NCBI RefSeq assembly: GCF_001902145.1
Contig: NZ_MRST01000020.1
Location: forward strand, 1 to 64,000
From: Pseudomonas fluorescens
GTDB lineage: Bacteria; Pseudomonadota; Gammaproteobacteria; Pseudomonadales; Pseudomonadaceae
DNA length: 64,000 bases
Reading direction: 5' to 3'
The position numbers were made by a program, and so were the translations under genes. Under the pieces are notes generated by a model. It made no database searches and was not told the DNA's origin. It was given only the letters and a program-made list of their open reading frames with translations. This document shows, in pieces, positions 20,079 through 29,800 of the stretch. Each line of letters starts with the position of its first letter. The first letter of the stretch is position 1.

Positions 20079-21887
20079 TTACTCGGCGGTGCTGGCCTGC
20101 GGTTGAATGACCGCCAGCAAGGTCCAGCCCGCTACAGGCTTCAAATTGCTCTCGGGCGAGACCACGTGCACCCAGCCGCTGGTGTCTCGGGCAAACAGCA
20201 AGGTGGCGCGCTCCCCGTGCAACGCCTGGTACTGCTCCCAGCCAAAGCCGTCGGTGAGGCTGGTGCTGTACAGCTCGGCGCCTTGGCCTAGCAGGCTGGC
20301 CAATTTGGTGTAGCTCAAGGGTTGGCTGCCCAGCAAGTGGCCACGGTGTTCATGGCTGGCCTTGTGCTTGTCGGTGCGACGGTTTTCCTGGCGGCTGGCC
20401 AGGGCGAACAGGCGATGGCCGAAGTCATGGCGAAAACGCATGGTGGCCAAGGCATTCAGTTCGCCAGAAGGCGAGAGTGCGAGCAGATGCCCCAGGCCGA
20501 CCAGGTCCAGATGGGACTCGGCATGCTGGGAGGCCGGGTTGCCGAAGTACGTAGGCAAGCCTTCCATACGACTGGCGCGGATGTTTTCCCAGCTGGAATC
20601 CGTCAGTAACACGCGGCTGCCCAATTGCTGCAACGCCTTGCCGAGCGCCCGCGCCGGGCCGTTCGCACCCACGATCAGGAAGCCGCTAGGCGCCGGCTCG
20701 GCGACTTTCAGCAGGCGGGCCAAGGGGCGTGCCGTGGCGCTTTGCAGCACCACGGTGCCGATGATCACCGCGAAGGTCAGCGGCACCAGCAACAACGCGC
20801 CTTCGTGGCCAGCCTCATCCAGGCGGATCGCAAAGATCGCTGACACCGCCGCCGCCACAATGCCCCGTGGGGCGATCCAAGCCAACAGCGCGCGCTCGCG
20901 CCAGTTCAACCCCGAGCCAAAGGTCGAAAGCGCCACGTTCAACGGGCGTGCAATGAATTGGATGATCAACAGCAGGATCAACACGAACGGGCCCAGGGCG
21001 ATCATGGCGTTCAGGTCCAGGCGCGCCGCCAGCAGGATGAACAGCCCGGAAATCAGCAACACGCTGAGGTTTTCCTTGAAGTGCAGGATGTGCCGTACAT
21101 CCACGCCTTTCATGTTCGCCATCCACATGCCCATCAGCGTGACCGCCAGCAGGCCGGACTCATGCATCACTTGGTTGGAGGCGATGAAGATGCCCAGTAC
21201 ACCGGCCAGCGTCGCCAGGTTATGCAGGTATTCCGGCAACCACTGGCGACGCATGATCTGCCCCAGTACCCAGCCACCGGCGATGCCGAACAGGCTGCCG
21301 CAGAGGATGACGCCGCCGAAGGTCAGCAGGCTGTGGCTCAAGCCGTCGCCCGACGCACGGGCGATGATGAAGCTATACACCACCACGGCCAGCAGTGCGC
21401 CAATCGGGTCGATGACGATGCCTTCCCAGCGCAGGATATTAGCGATGGAGGCTTTGGGGCGCACCACACGCAGCATGGGCACGATCACCGTCGGGCCGGT
21501 GACCAGTGTCAGGGTGCCGAACAGCAGCGCCAGCATCCAGTCGAAGCCCAGCAGCCAGTGGGTGGCCAGGGTGATCACCGCCCAGGTCGAGAGTGCGCCG
21601 ACGGTGACCAGCCGGTGGACGACGCTGCCGATTTCCTTCCATTCCGACAGGTGCAGGGTCAGGCTGCCTTCAAACAGGATCAGCGCCACTGCCAACGACA
21701 CCAACGGCATCAACAAAGGGCCGAACATTTCCTGCGGGTCGAGCCATCCGAGTATCGGCCCTGCCAGAATCCCGCTCAGCAGAAGAAACAGAATCGCTGG
21801 CAGTTTCAGGCGCCAGGCCAGCCACTGGCAGCCGAGTGCGGCCACGCCAATGCCGCCAAAAGCCAACAAAATCTGTTGTTCGTTCAT
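20079..21887 (-). CDS. Monovalent cation:proton antiporter with cytoplasmic TrkA-like domain
   Basis: A sodium or potassium/proton antiporter of 602 residues. Residues 1 to about 385 hold 12-13 membrane segments of the CPA type, including SLAVALILFEGSLTL, TLVTGPTVIVPMLRVV and EGIVIDPIGALLAVVV (the acidic ion-binding segment) and WIAPRGIVAAAVSA. The C-terminal 200 residues look like a degenerate nucleotide-binding domain (GFLIVGANGPARALGKALQQLG), which may regulate gating. The substrate ion cannot be told. It converges exactly on the thioesterase gene. Confidence 0.87.
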   Translation of the reverse strand: MNEQQILLAFGGIGVAALGCQWLAWRLKLPAILFLLLSGILAGPILGWLDPQEMFGPLLMPLVSLAVALILFEGSLTLHLSEWKEIGSVVHRLVTVGALSTWAVITLATHWLLGFDWMLALLFGTLTLVTGPTVIVPMLRVVRPKASIANILRWEGIVIDPIGALLAVVVYSFIIARASGDGLSHSLLTFGGVILCGSLFGIAGGWVLGQIMRRQWLPEYLHNLATLAGVLGIFIASNQVMHESGLLAVTLMGMWMANMKGVDVRHILHFKENLSVLLISGLFILLAARLDLNAMIALGPFVLILLLIIQFIARPLNVALSTFGSGLNWRERALLAWIAPRGIVAAAVSAIFAIRLDEAGHEGALLLVPLTFAVIIGTVVLQSATARPLARLLKVAEPAPSGFLIVGANGPARALGKALQQLGSRVLLTDSSWENIRASRMEGLPTYFGNPASQHAESHLDLVGLGHLLALSPSGELNALATMRFRHDFGHRLFALASRQENRRTDKHKASHEHRGHLLGSQPLSYTKLASLLGQGAELYSTSLTDGFGWEQYQALHGERATLLFARDTSGWVHVVSPESNLKPVAGWTLLAVIQPQASTAE

Positions 21888-21994
21888 TAAAGCTTCCTGT
21901 TCCTTGAAATAGCGGGCTATGAAAGACTAGCGGCCCTTGTCACAGTTCACTAAATAATTCGCACAGTCCCCATGCTGCGCTGCTTCGAGTACCC

Positions 21995-22891
21995 ATGCCC
22001 GCCATCGACCACCCTTTGATCGACCGTTTCCTCGACGCCCTCTGGCTGGAAAAAGGCCTGTCGGACAACACCCGCCAGGCCTACCGCAGCGACCTGGCCC
22101 TGTTCAACGGCTGGCTGCAGGAAAAAAACCTTGAGCTGATCAATGCCGGGCGCGAGTTGATCCTCGATCACCTGGCCTGGCGCCTGGAGCAGAACTACAA
22201 ACCGCGCTCCACTGCGCGATTCCTCTCCGGCGTGCGTGGCTTTTATCGCTACCTGCTGCGGGAAAAACTCATTGCCGTCGACCCGACCCTGCAAATCGAC
22301 ATGCCGCAGTTGGGCAGGCCGTTGCCCAAGTCCTTGTCGGAAGCCGACGTCGATGCTTTGCTCGCGGCCCCGGACCTGAGCGAGGCCATCGGCCAGCGCG
22401 ACCGTGCCATGCTGGAGGTGCTGTATGCCTGCGGCCTGCGCGTGACCGAACTGATCAGCCTGACCCTGGAGCAGGTCAACCTGCGCCAGGGCGTGTTGCG
22501 CGTGATGGGCAAGGGCAGCAAGGAGCGGCTGGTGCCGATGGGCGAGGAGGCGATTGTGTGGGTCGAGCGCTACATGCGCGATGCGCGCCACGAACTGCTT
22601 GGTGGGCGCCCCAGCGACGTGCTGTTTCCCAGCCAGCGCGGCGAGCAAATGACCCGCCAGACCTTCTGGCACCGCATCAAGCACCAGGCCAAAGTGGCCG
22701 GGATCGGCAAGGCGCTGTCACCCCACACCTTGCGCCATGCGTTCGCCACCCATTTGCTCAACCACGGCGCGGATTTGCGCGTGGTGCAAATGCTGCTTGG
22801 GCACAGCGACTTATCCACAACCCAGATCTACACCCATGTGGCACGCGCACGTTTGCAGGACATGCACGCCAAGCATCACCCGCGCGGATAA
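21995..22891 (+). CDS. xerD: Site-specific tyrosine recombinase XerD
   Basis: A recombinase of 298 residues that with XerC resolves chromosome dimers at dif. The SAM-like N-terminal domain (DRFLDALWLEKGLSDNTRQAYRSDL) precedes the catalytic domain. The catalytic set is visible: arginine in CGLRVTELISL, lysine in GKGSKERLVPM, HTLRHAFATH, GHSDLSTTQIY with the nucleophilic tyrosine, then THV. It is chromosomal and next to dsbC, as in other gammaproteobacteria. No sign of an integrated element is seen around it. Confidence 0.95.
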   Translation: MPAIDHPLIDRFLDALWLEKGLSDNTRQAYRSDLALFNGWLQEKNLELINAGRELILDHLAWRLEQNYKPRSTARFLSGVRGFYRYLLREKLIAVDPTLQIDMPQLGRPLPKSLSEADVDALLAAPDLSEAIGQRDRAMLEVLYACGLRVTELISLTLEQVNLRQGVLRVMGKGSKERLVPMGEEAIVWVERYMRDARHELLGGRPSDVLFPSQRGEQMTRQTFWHRIKHQAKVAGIGKALSPHTLRHAFATHLLNHGADLRVVQMLLGHSDLSTTQIYTHVARARLQDMHAKHHPRG

Positions 22892-23039
22892 AACCGTTAG
22901 AAATGGCCCATTTTACCTGTCGCGGTCTGCCCTCCCGCCCAACTGTGGTAGGCTTTGCCGGTTCGCAAAGGGGACGGCATCCATTGTGGTCCAGATCAGT
23001 ATTCTGCTCCCGTCCCTGCCTCTGCCTTCAGGAGTTCCC

Positions 23040-23771
23040 ATGCGCTTGACCCAGATTATTGCCGCCGCAGCCATTGCGTTGGTTTCCACCTTTGCGGTCG
23101 CCGATGATGCGGCCGAGCAAACCATTCGCAAGAGCCTGGCCAACCTGGCGCTCGACACGCCTATCGAAAGCATCAGCGCCAGCCCCATGGCCGGCCTGTA
23201 TGAAGTCAAGCTCAAGGGCAGCCGCGTGCTGTACGCCAGTGCCGATGGCCAGTACATCGTCCAGGGCTACCTGTTCCAGCTCAAGGATGGCAAGCCGGTC
23301 AACCTGACCGAGAAGGCCGAGCGCCTGGGCGTGTCGAAGCTGATCAACGGCATCCCGGTGGCTGAAACCGTGGTTTACCCCGCCATTGGCGAAACCAAGA
23401 CCCACATCACCGTGTTCACCGACACCACGTGCCCGTACTGCCACAAGCTGCACGCTGAAATACCGGCGCTGAACAAGCTGGGCGTGGAAGTGCGCTACGT
23501 CGCCTTCCCGCGCCAGGGCCTGGGTTCGCCGGGTGACGAGCAGTTGCAGGCGGTGTGGTGCTCGGCCGACAAGAAAGCAGCCATGGACAAGATGGTCGAT
23601 GGCAAGGAAATCAAATCGGCCAAATGCGCCAACCCGGTTTCCAAGCAGTTCGCCCTGGGCCAGTCCATTGGTGTGAACGGTACACCGGCCATCGTTTTGG
23701 CCGACGGCCAGGTGATTCCGGGCTACCAGCCGGCGCCGCAAGTTGCCAAACTGGCACTGGGTGCCAAGTAA
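23040..23771 (+). CDS. dsbC: Periplasmic thiol:disulfide isomerase DsbC
   Basis: A disulfide isomerase of 243 residues acting as a dimer in the periplasm. A signal peptide covers about 1-21 (ending FAVA|DD). The dimerisation domain reaches to about residue 80. The thioredoxin domain has the active site TTCPYCHKLHAEI and the cis-proline segment VNGTPAIVLADG. The ATG at 23040 follows AGGAG. The 148-base gap after xerD may hold its promoter, though no clear boxes are seen. Confidence 0.96.
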   Translation: MRLTQIIAAAAIALVSTFAVADDAAEQTIRKSLANLALDTPIESISASPMAGLYEVKLKGSRVLYASADGQYIVQGYLFQLKDGKPVNLTEKAERLGVSKLINGIPVAETVVYPAIGETKTHITVFTDTTCPYCHKLHAEIPALNKLGVEVRYVAFPRQGLGSPGDEQLQAVWCSADKKAAMDKMVDGKEIKSAKCANPVSKQFALGQSIGVNGTPAIVLADGQVIPGYQPAPQVAKLALGAK

Positions 23772-23834
23772 GCATTTATCGTTGAGCTTTTGACGATCAT
23801 GGCCCGCCGAACCGTCGGCTGGCCATTAATTGAG

Positions 23835-23857
23835 AGCCGCAGTTGTGCGGCTGTTTT
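23835..23857 (+). terminator. Terminator after dsbC
   Basis: AGCCGCA-GTTG-TGCGGCT followed by GTTTT, about 65 bases after the dsbC stop. Confidence 0.7.
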
Positions 23858-23859
23858 CA

Positions 23860-23883
23860 CGGCCGACCTAGCGTCGGCCGTTT
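23860..23883 (+). other. Second hairpin immediately upstream of hom
   Basis: A perfect eight-base stem CGGCCGAC/GTCGGCCG with a five-base loop, followed by TTT, ends four bases before the hom ribosome site (GGGGAG). It may be a second terminator or a leader structure. Confidence 0.55.
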
Positions 23884-23899
23884 CATGGGGAGTTCTTCA

Positions 23900-25204
23900 G
23901 TGAAACCGGTCAAAGTAGGCATCTGTGGGTTAGGGACCGTCGGTGGCGGTACCTTCAACGTACTTCAGCGTAACGCTGAAGAAATTTCCCGCCGCGCAGG
24001 TCGCGGGATTGAAGTGGCGCAGATTGCCACGCGTTCACCAAAGCCTCAGTTCGAAACGACCGGTATTGCGATTACCAACGATGTGTTCGCCGTGGCCACC
24101 AACCCTGAGATCGATATCGTTATCGAGCTGGTAGGCGGCTACACCGTGGCCCGCGAGCTGGTGCTCAAGGCCATCGAGAACGGTAAACACGTGGTCACCG
24201 CCAACAAGGCGCTCATCGCCGTGCACGGCAACGAGATCTTCGCCAAGGCCCGCGAGAAGGGCGTGATCGTGGCGTTCGAAGCCGCGGTGGCCGGTGGTAT
24301 CCCGGTGATCAAGGCGATCCGCGAAGGCCTGTCCGCCAACCGCATCAACTGGGTGGCCGGCATCATCAACGGCACCGGTAACTTCATCCTCACCGAAATG
24401 CGCGAGAAGGGCCGTACCTTCGAAGACGTGCTGGCCGAAGCCCAGGCCCTGGGTTATGCCGAAGCCGACCCGACCTTCGACGTGGAAGGCATTGACGCGG
24501 CCCACAAGCTGACCATCCTGGCGTCCATCGCCTTTGGTATCCCGCTGCAGTTCGACAAGGCCTACACCGAAGGCATCACCAAGCTGACCACCGCCGACGT
24601 CAACTACGCCGAAGCCCTGGGCTACCGTATCAAGCACCTGGGCGTGGCGCGCAGCACCCCGGCGGGCATCGAGTTGCGGGTTCACCCGACGCTGATCCCG
24701 GCCGACCGCCTGATCGCCAACGTCAACGGCGTGATGAACGCGGTGATGGTCAACGGCGACGCCGCCGGTTCCACCCTGTTCTACGGCGCCGGTGCCGGCA
24801 TGGAGCCGACCGCGTCGTCGGTGATCGCCGACCTGGTGGACGTGGTTCGCGCCATGACCAGCGACCCGGAAAACCGCGTGCCGCACCTGGCGTTCCAGCC
24901 GGACTCGCTGTCGGCCCACCCGATCCTGCCGATCGAAGCCTGCGAAAGTGCCTACTACCTGCGTATTCAGGCCAAGGATCATCCAGGTGTGTTGGCGCAG
25001 GTCGCCAGCATTCTGTCGGAGCGCGGTATCAACATCGAGTCGATCATGCAGAAGGAAGTCGAGGAGCAAAACGGCCAGGTGCCGATGATCCTGCTGACCC
25101 ACCGCGTGCTCGAACAGCACATCAACGATGCCATCCACGCCTTGGAAGCCTTGCAAGGTGTGGTCGGCCCGGTGGTGCGGATTCGCGTCGAACACTTGAA
25201 CTAA
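23900..25204 (+). CDS. hom: Homoserine dehydrogenase
   Basis: An enzyme of 434 residues reducing aspartate semialdehyde to homoserine for threonine and methionine. The NAD(P)-binding loop is VGICGLGTVGGGTFNVL. The catalytic domain includes VTANKALIAVHG, AAVAGGIPVIKAIREGL and INGTGNFILTEM. A C-terminal ACT domain (about 355-434, LRIQAKDHPGVLAQVASILSERGI) suggests feedback by threonine. The GTG at 23900 is chosen because GGGGAG lies seven bases upstream and the protein then starts KPVKVGICGLG. It forms an operon with thrC, 67 bases downstream. Confidence 0.96.
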   Translation: MKPVKVGICGLGTVGGGTFNVLQRNAEEISRRAGRGIEVAQIATRSPKPQFETTGIAITNDVFAVATNPEIDIVIELVGGYTVARELVLKAIENGKHVVTANKALIAVHGNEIFAKAREKGVIVAFEAAVAGGIPVIKAIREGLSANRINWVAGIINGTGNFILTEMREKGRTFEDVLAEAQALGYAEADPTFDVEGIDAAHKLTILASIAFGIPLQFDKAYTEGITKLTTADVNYAEALGYRIKHLGVARSTPAGIELRVHPTLIPADRLIANVNGVMNAVMVNGDAAGSTLFYGAGAGMEPTASSVIADLVDVVRAMTSDPENRVPHLAFQPDSLSAHPILPIEACESAYYLRIQAKDHPGVLAQVASILSERGINIESIMQKEVEEQNGQVPMILLTHRVLEQHINDAIHALEALQGVVGPVVRIRVEHLN

Positions 25205-25271
25205 CCGATTTGTTCCAGGGGCCCCGTCCATCCGGCGGCCCTTGTTCGAGAATGTTTTAGAGGAGCCAGTC

Positions 25272-26681
25272 ATGCGTTACATCAGCACCCGCGGCCAGGC
25301 ACCGGCCCTGAATTTCGAAGACGTTCTGCTGGCAGGCCTTGCCACCGACGGCGGCCTGTACGTGCCGGAAAACCTGCCACGCTTCACCCAGGAAGAAATC
25401 GCCTCCTGGGCCGGCCTGCCGTATCACGAGCTGGCTTTCCGAGTGATGCGCCCGTTCGTGACCGGCAGCATTCCGGATGCGGATTTCAAGAAGATTCTGG
25501 AAGAAACCTATGGCGTGTTTTCCCACAACGCCATCGCGCCCCTGCGCCAACTGAACGGCAATGAGTGGGTACTGGAGCTGTTCCACGGCCCGACCCTGGC
25601 GTTCAAGGACTTCGCCCTGCAACTGCTCGGTCGCCTGCTCGACTACGTGCTGGAAAAACGTGGCGAGCGCGTGGTGATCATCGGCGCCACCTCCGGCGAT
25701 ACCGGCTCGGCGGCCATCGAGGGGTGCAAGCACTGCGAAAACGTCGACATCTTCATCCTGCACCCGCACAAGCGCGTGTCGGAAGTGCAACGTCGGCAGA
25801 TGACCACCATCTTCGGTGAGAACATCCACAACATCGCCATCGAAGGCAACTTCGATGACTGCCAGGAAATGGTCAAGAACAGCTTCGCTGACCAGAGCTT
25901 CCTCAAGGGCACGCGCCTGGTGGCGGTCAACTCGATCAACTGGGCGAGGATCATGGCCCAGATCGTCTACTACTTCCACGCATCCCTGCAGCTGGGCGGC
26001 CCGGCGCGTTCGGTGTCGTTCTCGGTGCCGACTGGCAACTTTGGCGACATCTTCGCCGGTTACCTGGCGCGCAACATGGGCCTGCCGATCAACCAGTTGA
26101 TCGTCGCCACCAACCGCAACGACATCCTGCATCGCTTCATGAGCGGCAACCAGTATGTGAAGGAAACCCTGCACGCCACGCTGTCGCCGTCCATGGACAT
26201 CATGGTGTCGTCGAACTTCGAGCGCCTGCTGTTCGACATGCACGGTCGTAACGGCGCAGCCCTGGCCGAGTTGATGAACAGCTTCAAGCAAGGTGGCGGT
26301 TTCAGCGTCGAGCAAGAGCGCTGGACCGAAACCCGCAAGCTGTTCGATTCCCTGGCCGTGGACGATGCGCAGACCTGCGAAACCATCGCGCAGGTCTATG
26401 CCGAGACCGGCGAAGTGCTCGACCCGCACACGGCTATCGGCGTGAAAGCCGCCCGCGAATGCCGCCGCAGCCTGGATATTCCAATGGTGATCCTCGGTAC
26501 CGCGCACCCGGTCAAGTTCCCGGAAGCGGTCGAGAAAGCCGGCATTGGCAAGGCGCTGGAACTGCCGGAGCATTTGACCGACCTGTTCGAGCGCGAAGAG
26601 CGCTGCACCGTGTTGGCCAATGACCTGAAGGCGGTGCAGGCGTTCGTCAGCCAGCACGGCAATCGCGGCAAGCCGCTCTGA
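25272..26681 (+). CDS. thrC: Threonine synthase
   Basis: A PLP enzyme of 469 residues converting O-phosphohomoserine to threonine. The N-terminal signature is MRYISTRGQAPALNFEDVLLAGLATDGGLYVP. The PLP lysine is in PTLAFKDFALQLLG, and the phosphate loop follows in GATSGDTGSAAIEG. PTGNFGDIFAGYLA is the characteristic later motif. The ATG at 25272 follows AGGAGCC. Its length matches the longer bacterial form. It is cotranscribed with hom and ended by a strong hairpin. Confidence 0.97.
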   Translation: MRYISTRGQAPALNFEDVLLAGLATDGGLYVPENLPRFTQEEIASWAGLPYHELAFRVMRPFVTGSIPDADFKKILEETYGVFSHNAIAPLRQLNGNEWVLELFHGPTLAFKDFALQLLGRLLDYVLEKRGERVVIIGATSGDTGSAAIEGCKHCENVDIFILHPHKRVSEVQRRQMTTIFGENIHNIAIEGNFDDCQEMVKNSFADQSFLKGTRLVAVNSINWARIMAQIVYYFHASLQLGGPARSVSFSVPTGNFGDIFAGYLARNMGLPINQLIVATNRNDILHRFMSGNQYVKETLHATLSPSMDIMVSSNFERLLFDMHGRNGAALAELMNSFKQGGGFSVEQERWTETRKLFDSLAVDDAQTCETIAQVYAETGEVLDPHTAIGVKAARECRRSLDIPMVILGTAHPVKFPEAVEKAGIGKALELPEHLTDLFEREERCTVLANDLKAVQAFVSQHGNRGKPL

Positions 26682-26800
26682 TCGACAGTGCGTTCTGAAG
26701 GCCGATGGGCATCTTTCTGCTGCCCATCGATCCAAAATGTGGGAGCGGTTTCATCCACCCAAGACGCGGTGGGGCAGCATTCAGCTTTTTGCAGTCGGCC

Positions 26801-26826
26801 AAGCCCGTCCTCGTGACGGGCTTTTT
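26801..26826 (+). terminator. Terminator of hom-thrC
   Basis: AGCCCGTC/GACGGGCT stem with a five-base loop followed by TTTTT, about 120 bases past the thrC stop. A solitary REP-like half (AATGTGGGAGCGG near 26735) lies before it. Confidence 0.88.
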
Positions 26827-26877
26827 CATTCTGGCGAGCCATACTTGCCCATTCGCCCAATCAAGGAAACCCAACCG

Positions 26878-29800
26878 GTGCAGGTTTTGATCCAATGGAC
26901 GTTGAAGCTGGTGTGCCTGTTGTGGCTCATCCAGGTGCCCATGAGCCTGGCCGCTGTCAGCCTGCCGTTCAAACTGGTGCCGGCGTTTATCCCGCTTGAA
27001 CCTATGCCTCTGGCGCCAACGGAGCAGCAGTGGCTGGCGGCGCATCGGACATTGAAGGTGGGCATCTCGATAGATGACTACCAGCCGATCGACATCACCC
27101 GCGACCGCAATCGCTACCAGGGCATCAGCGCCGATTACTTGAGCCTGGTTGGCGCGCGGCTGGGTGTGCCCATGCAAGTGCTGGGCTTCTCCGAGCGCGC
27201 CCAGGCGGTCGAAGCGCTGCGTAACGGCACCATCGATATTCTCACCAGTGCCAACGGCTACGAGCGTGACGTACCCGGCCTGCAGTTCACCCCGGACTAC
27301 ATGCCCGACCGTTCGGTGGTGGTGCTGCGTCGCGACGATACCCAAGACGACGATCTGGCCGGCAAGAAGCTGGTGTTGCTCGACGGCTACGCCAACGTGC
27401 AGAAGGTTCACGCGGCGTATCCGGACAGCCACATCATGCTCGCGCCCAACCTCTACAGCGGCCTCGAAGCCTTGAAGCAAGGCGACGCCGATGCGTTTAT
27501 CGGCAATGAAGTGATTGTGCGCGCCTATAAATCGCTGCGGCCTTACCTGGGGTTGCAGATCAAGGAGCAGAGCCGGCTGGCGCCCATCGGTTTTGCCTTC
27601 GCCACTCGTCAGGCCGATCCGTTGCTGGGGGCCATGATGAACCGCGCGCTGGCAAGCCTCGACGAGTCGGTGCAGCGCGAAATTCTCGCACGCTGGACCA
27701 CCGGGCTCGGCGTCGGCATCAGTGGGGAGCGCGTTGCGTTGTCGGCGTCGGAGCAGGCCTGGGTACGAGAACATCCCCATGTCGTGGTGGTAGCCCAGCA
27801 ATTGTCGCCTTACATCTTCAGGGACAAGGATGGCCGCTGGGTTGGCTTGAATGTCGACCTGTTGAATCGCATCTCGCGCATGACCGGTTTGCAGTTCATC
27901 TATGAAGAGGTGGGCTCTACCGCGCAAACCCTGGAATGGCTGGAAACGGGCCGGGCGCAGATGAACACAACCCTGGCTGTGAATCAGGAGCGCAGTGCGC
28001 TGCTCGACTTCAGCCATGGTTTCGGCGGTTCCGGCTGGGTGTTTATCGAACGTACCGATGCCGCGCCCTTGACTGGCTTGAACCAGTTGGACGGTAAGGT
28101 GCTGGCACTGCCGGCGCGCCACGTCATGGAGAGCCAGATTCGCCATGACCATCCGCTCATCAAGTTGCGCCTGGTGGACAATTACATCCAGGCCCGTGAG
28201 CTGGTACGACGGGGCGAGGCTGCCGCTACGATACAGACTGAAGTGGAAGTGCAGAGTTACCCGGAAGATGGCCTGCGTATCGGTCGCAGTGTCGATGGCA
28301 AGTGGTCGTCCAACTGCCTGTCGGTGCGCAAGGACCAGCCTGAGCTGCTGAGCATTTTGAATAAAGCCCTGGAGGCGTTGCCGGTAGCGGAGTTGAGTGC
28401 CTTGCGCCTGCGTTGGATCGGCGCCGTCGCGATCCCGCCGCCCGCCTGGCAACGCGTACCGCCATGGGCCTATTGGACGGTGGCCACGGCGCTGCTGTTT
28501 GTGTTGGTGTCGCTGGTGTGGAACAGCCGGCTCAAGCGCCAGATTCGCCAACGGCTGGAGGCCGAGCAACGGCTCAATGACCAATTGGCGTTCAAGCGCG
28601 CATTGCTCGACGGCATGCCCAACCCGCTGTTCGTCCGCGACCTGGCCGGACGGCTGGTGACCTGCAATAAAAGTTATGAACAGCAACTGGTGACCCGGCT
28701 GGAGCTGATCCAGGGCCTGACGCTGATGGAGAGCAAGGTCATGCCCGACGCCACGGCGGCACGCCTGCACGCTGGACACATGGAGCAATTGGCCACGCAG
28801 CAGCCGTTGTTTGTCGACCGGCAATTGGAGCTCAACGCCGGCACTTATCACGTCTATCAGTGGACGGTGCCCTTTTTCGACGCCCAAGGTCGCCTGCAAG
28901 GGTTGTTAGGCGGCTGGATCGATATCAACGAACGCAAAGACCTGGAGCGCCAGTTGATGGACGCTCGTCAGGCCGCCGACGAAGCGAACTACGCCAAAAG
29001 TGCATTTCTATCGGCCTTGAGCCACGAGATTCGCACCCCCATGACTGCCATCATTGGCTTGCTCGAACTGGAGCAAGAGCGTTGCCTGGCAAGCGGCCAG
29101 CCGGTTTCCGAGGCGCTGCAGGTGGCCCATCGTTCGGCGCGCGAGCTGATTGCGCTGATGGGCGACAGCCTGGACTTGGCCAAGATCGAGGCCGGCCACC
29201 TGCAACTGGCGCCACAGACCACTGAGTTGAAGCGCTTTTTCGAAGGTATCCAGAGCCTGTTCGAAGCCACGGCGCAAAAAAAGGGCCTGCATCTGACCCT
29301 GGCGTTTGATCCGGCTGCTCAGGGTTATTACTGGTTCGACCCGCTGCGGTTACGCCAGGTGATGCACAACCTGTTGGGCAATGCGCTCAAGTTTACCGAG
29401 CGGGGCGGGGTTCACCTCAGCGTGACCTGCCAACGGGATGAGACCGATACCGAATACCTGCACCTGTGCGTCAAAGACAGCGGCCCGGGCATCAGCGCCG
29501 AGCAGCAGCCGCGGGTGTTCAAACCGTTTACCCAGGTGAGCGCCTTGACCGCCGCGCAACACGGCGGCACCGGTCTGGGCCTGAGCATCTGCAAGCAACT
29601 GGTGGAATTGATGGGCGGGAGCATTCACCTCGACAGCGTGGTGGGTGAGGGGACGGTGGTGTGTATTGACCTGCGCCTGGACCGGGTCAGCACCGATGAT
29701 GTGCCGGCAACGCCCACCGCGACGTTGTCACCGACGGGGCGTAGCCTGTCGGTACTGGTGGTGGATGATTTGGCGGCCAACCGCCTGGTGCTGGCGCAGC

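Noticed and set aside
21995..22891. Tyrosine recombinase as an integrase of a mobile element
   Set aside because: It has full XerD features and core-gene neighbours (dsbC, hom), and there is no attachment repeat or foreign base composition nearby.
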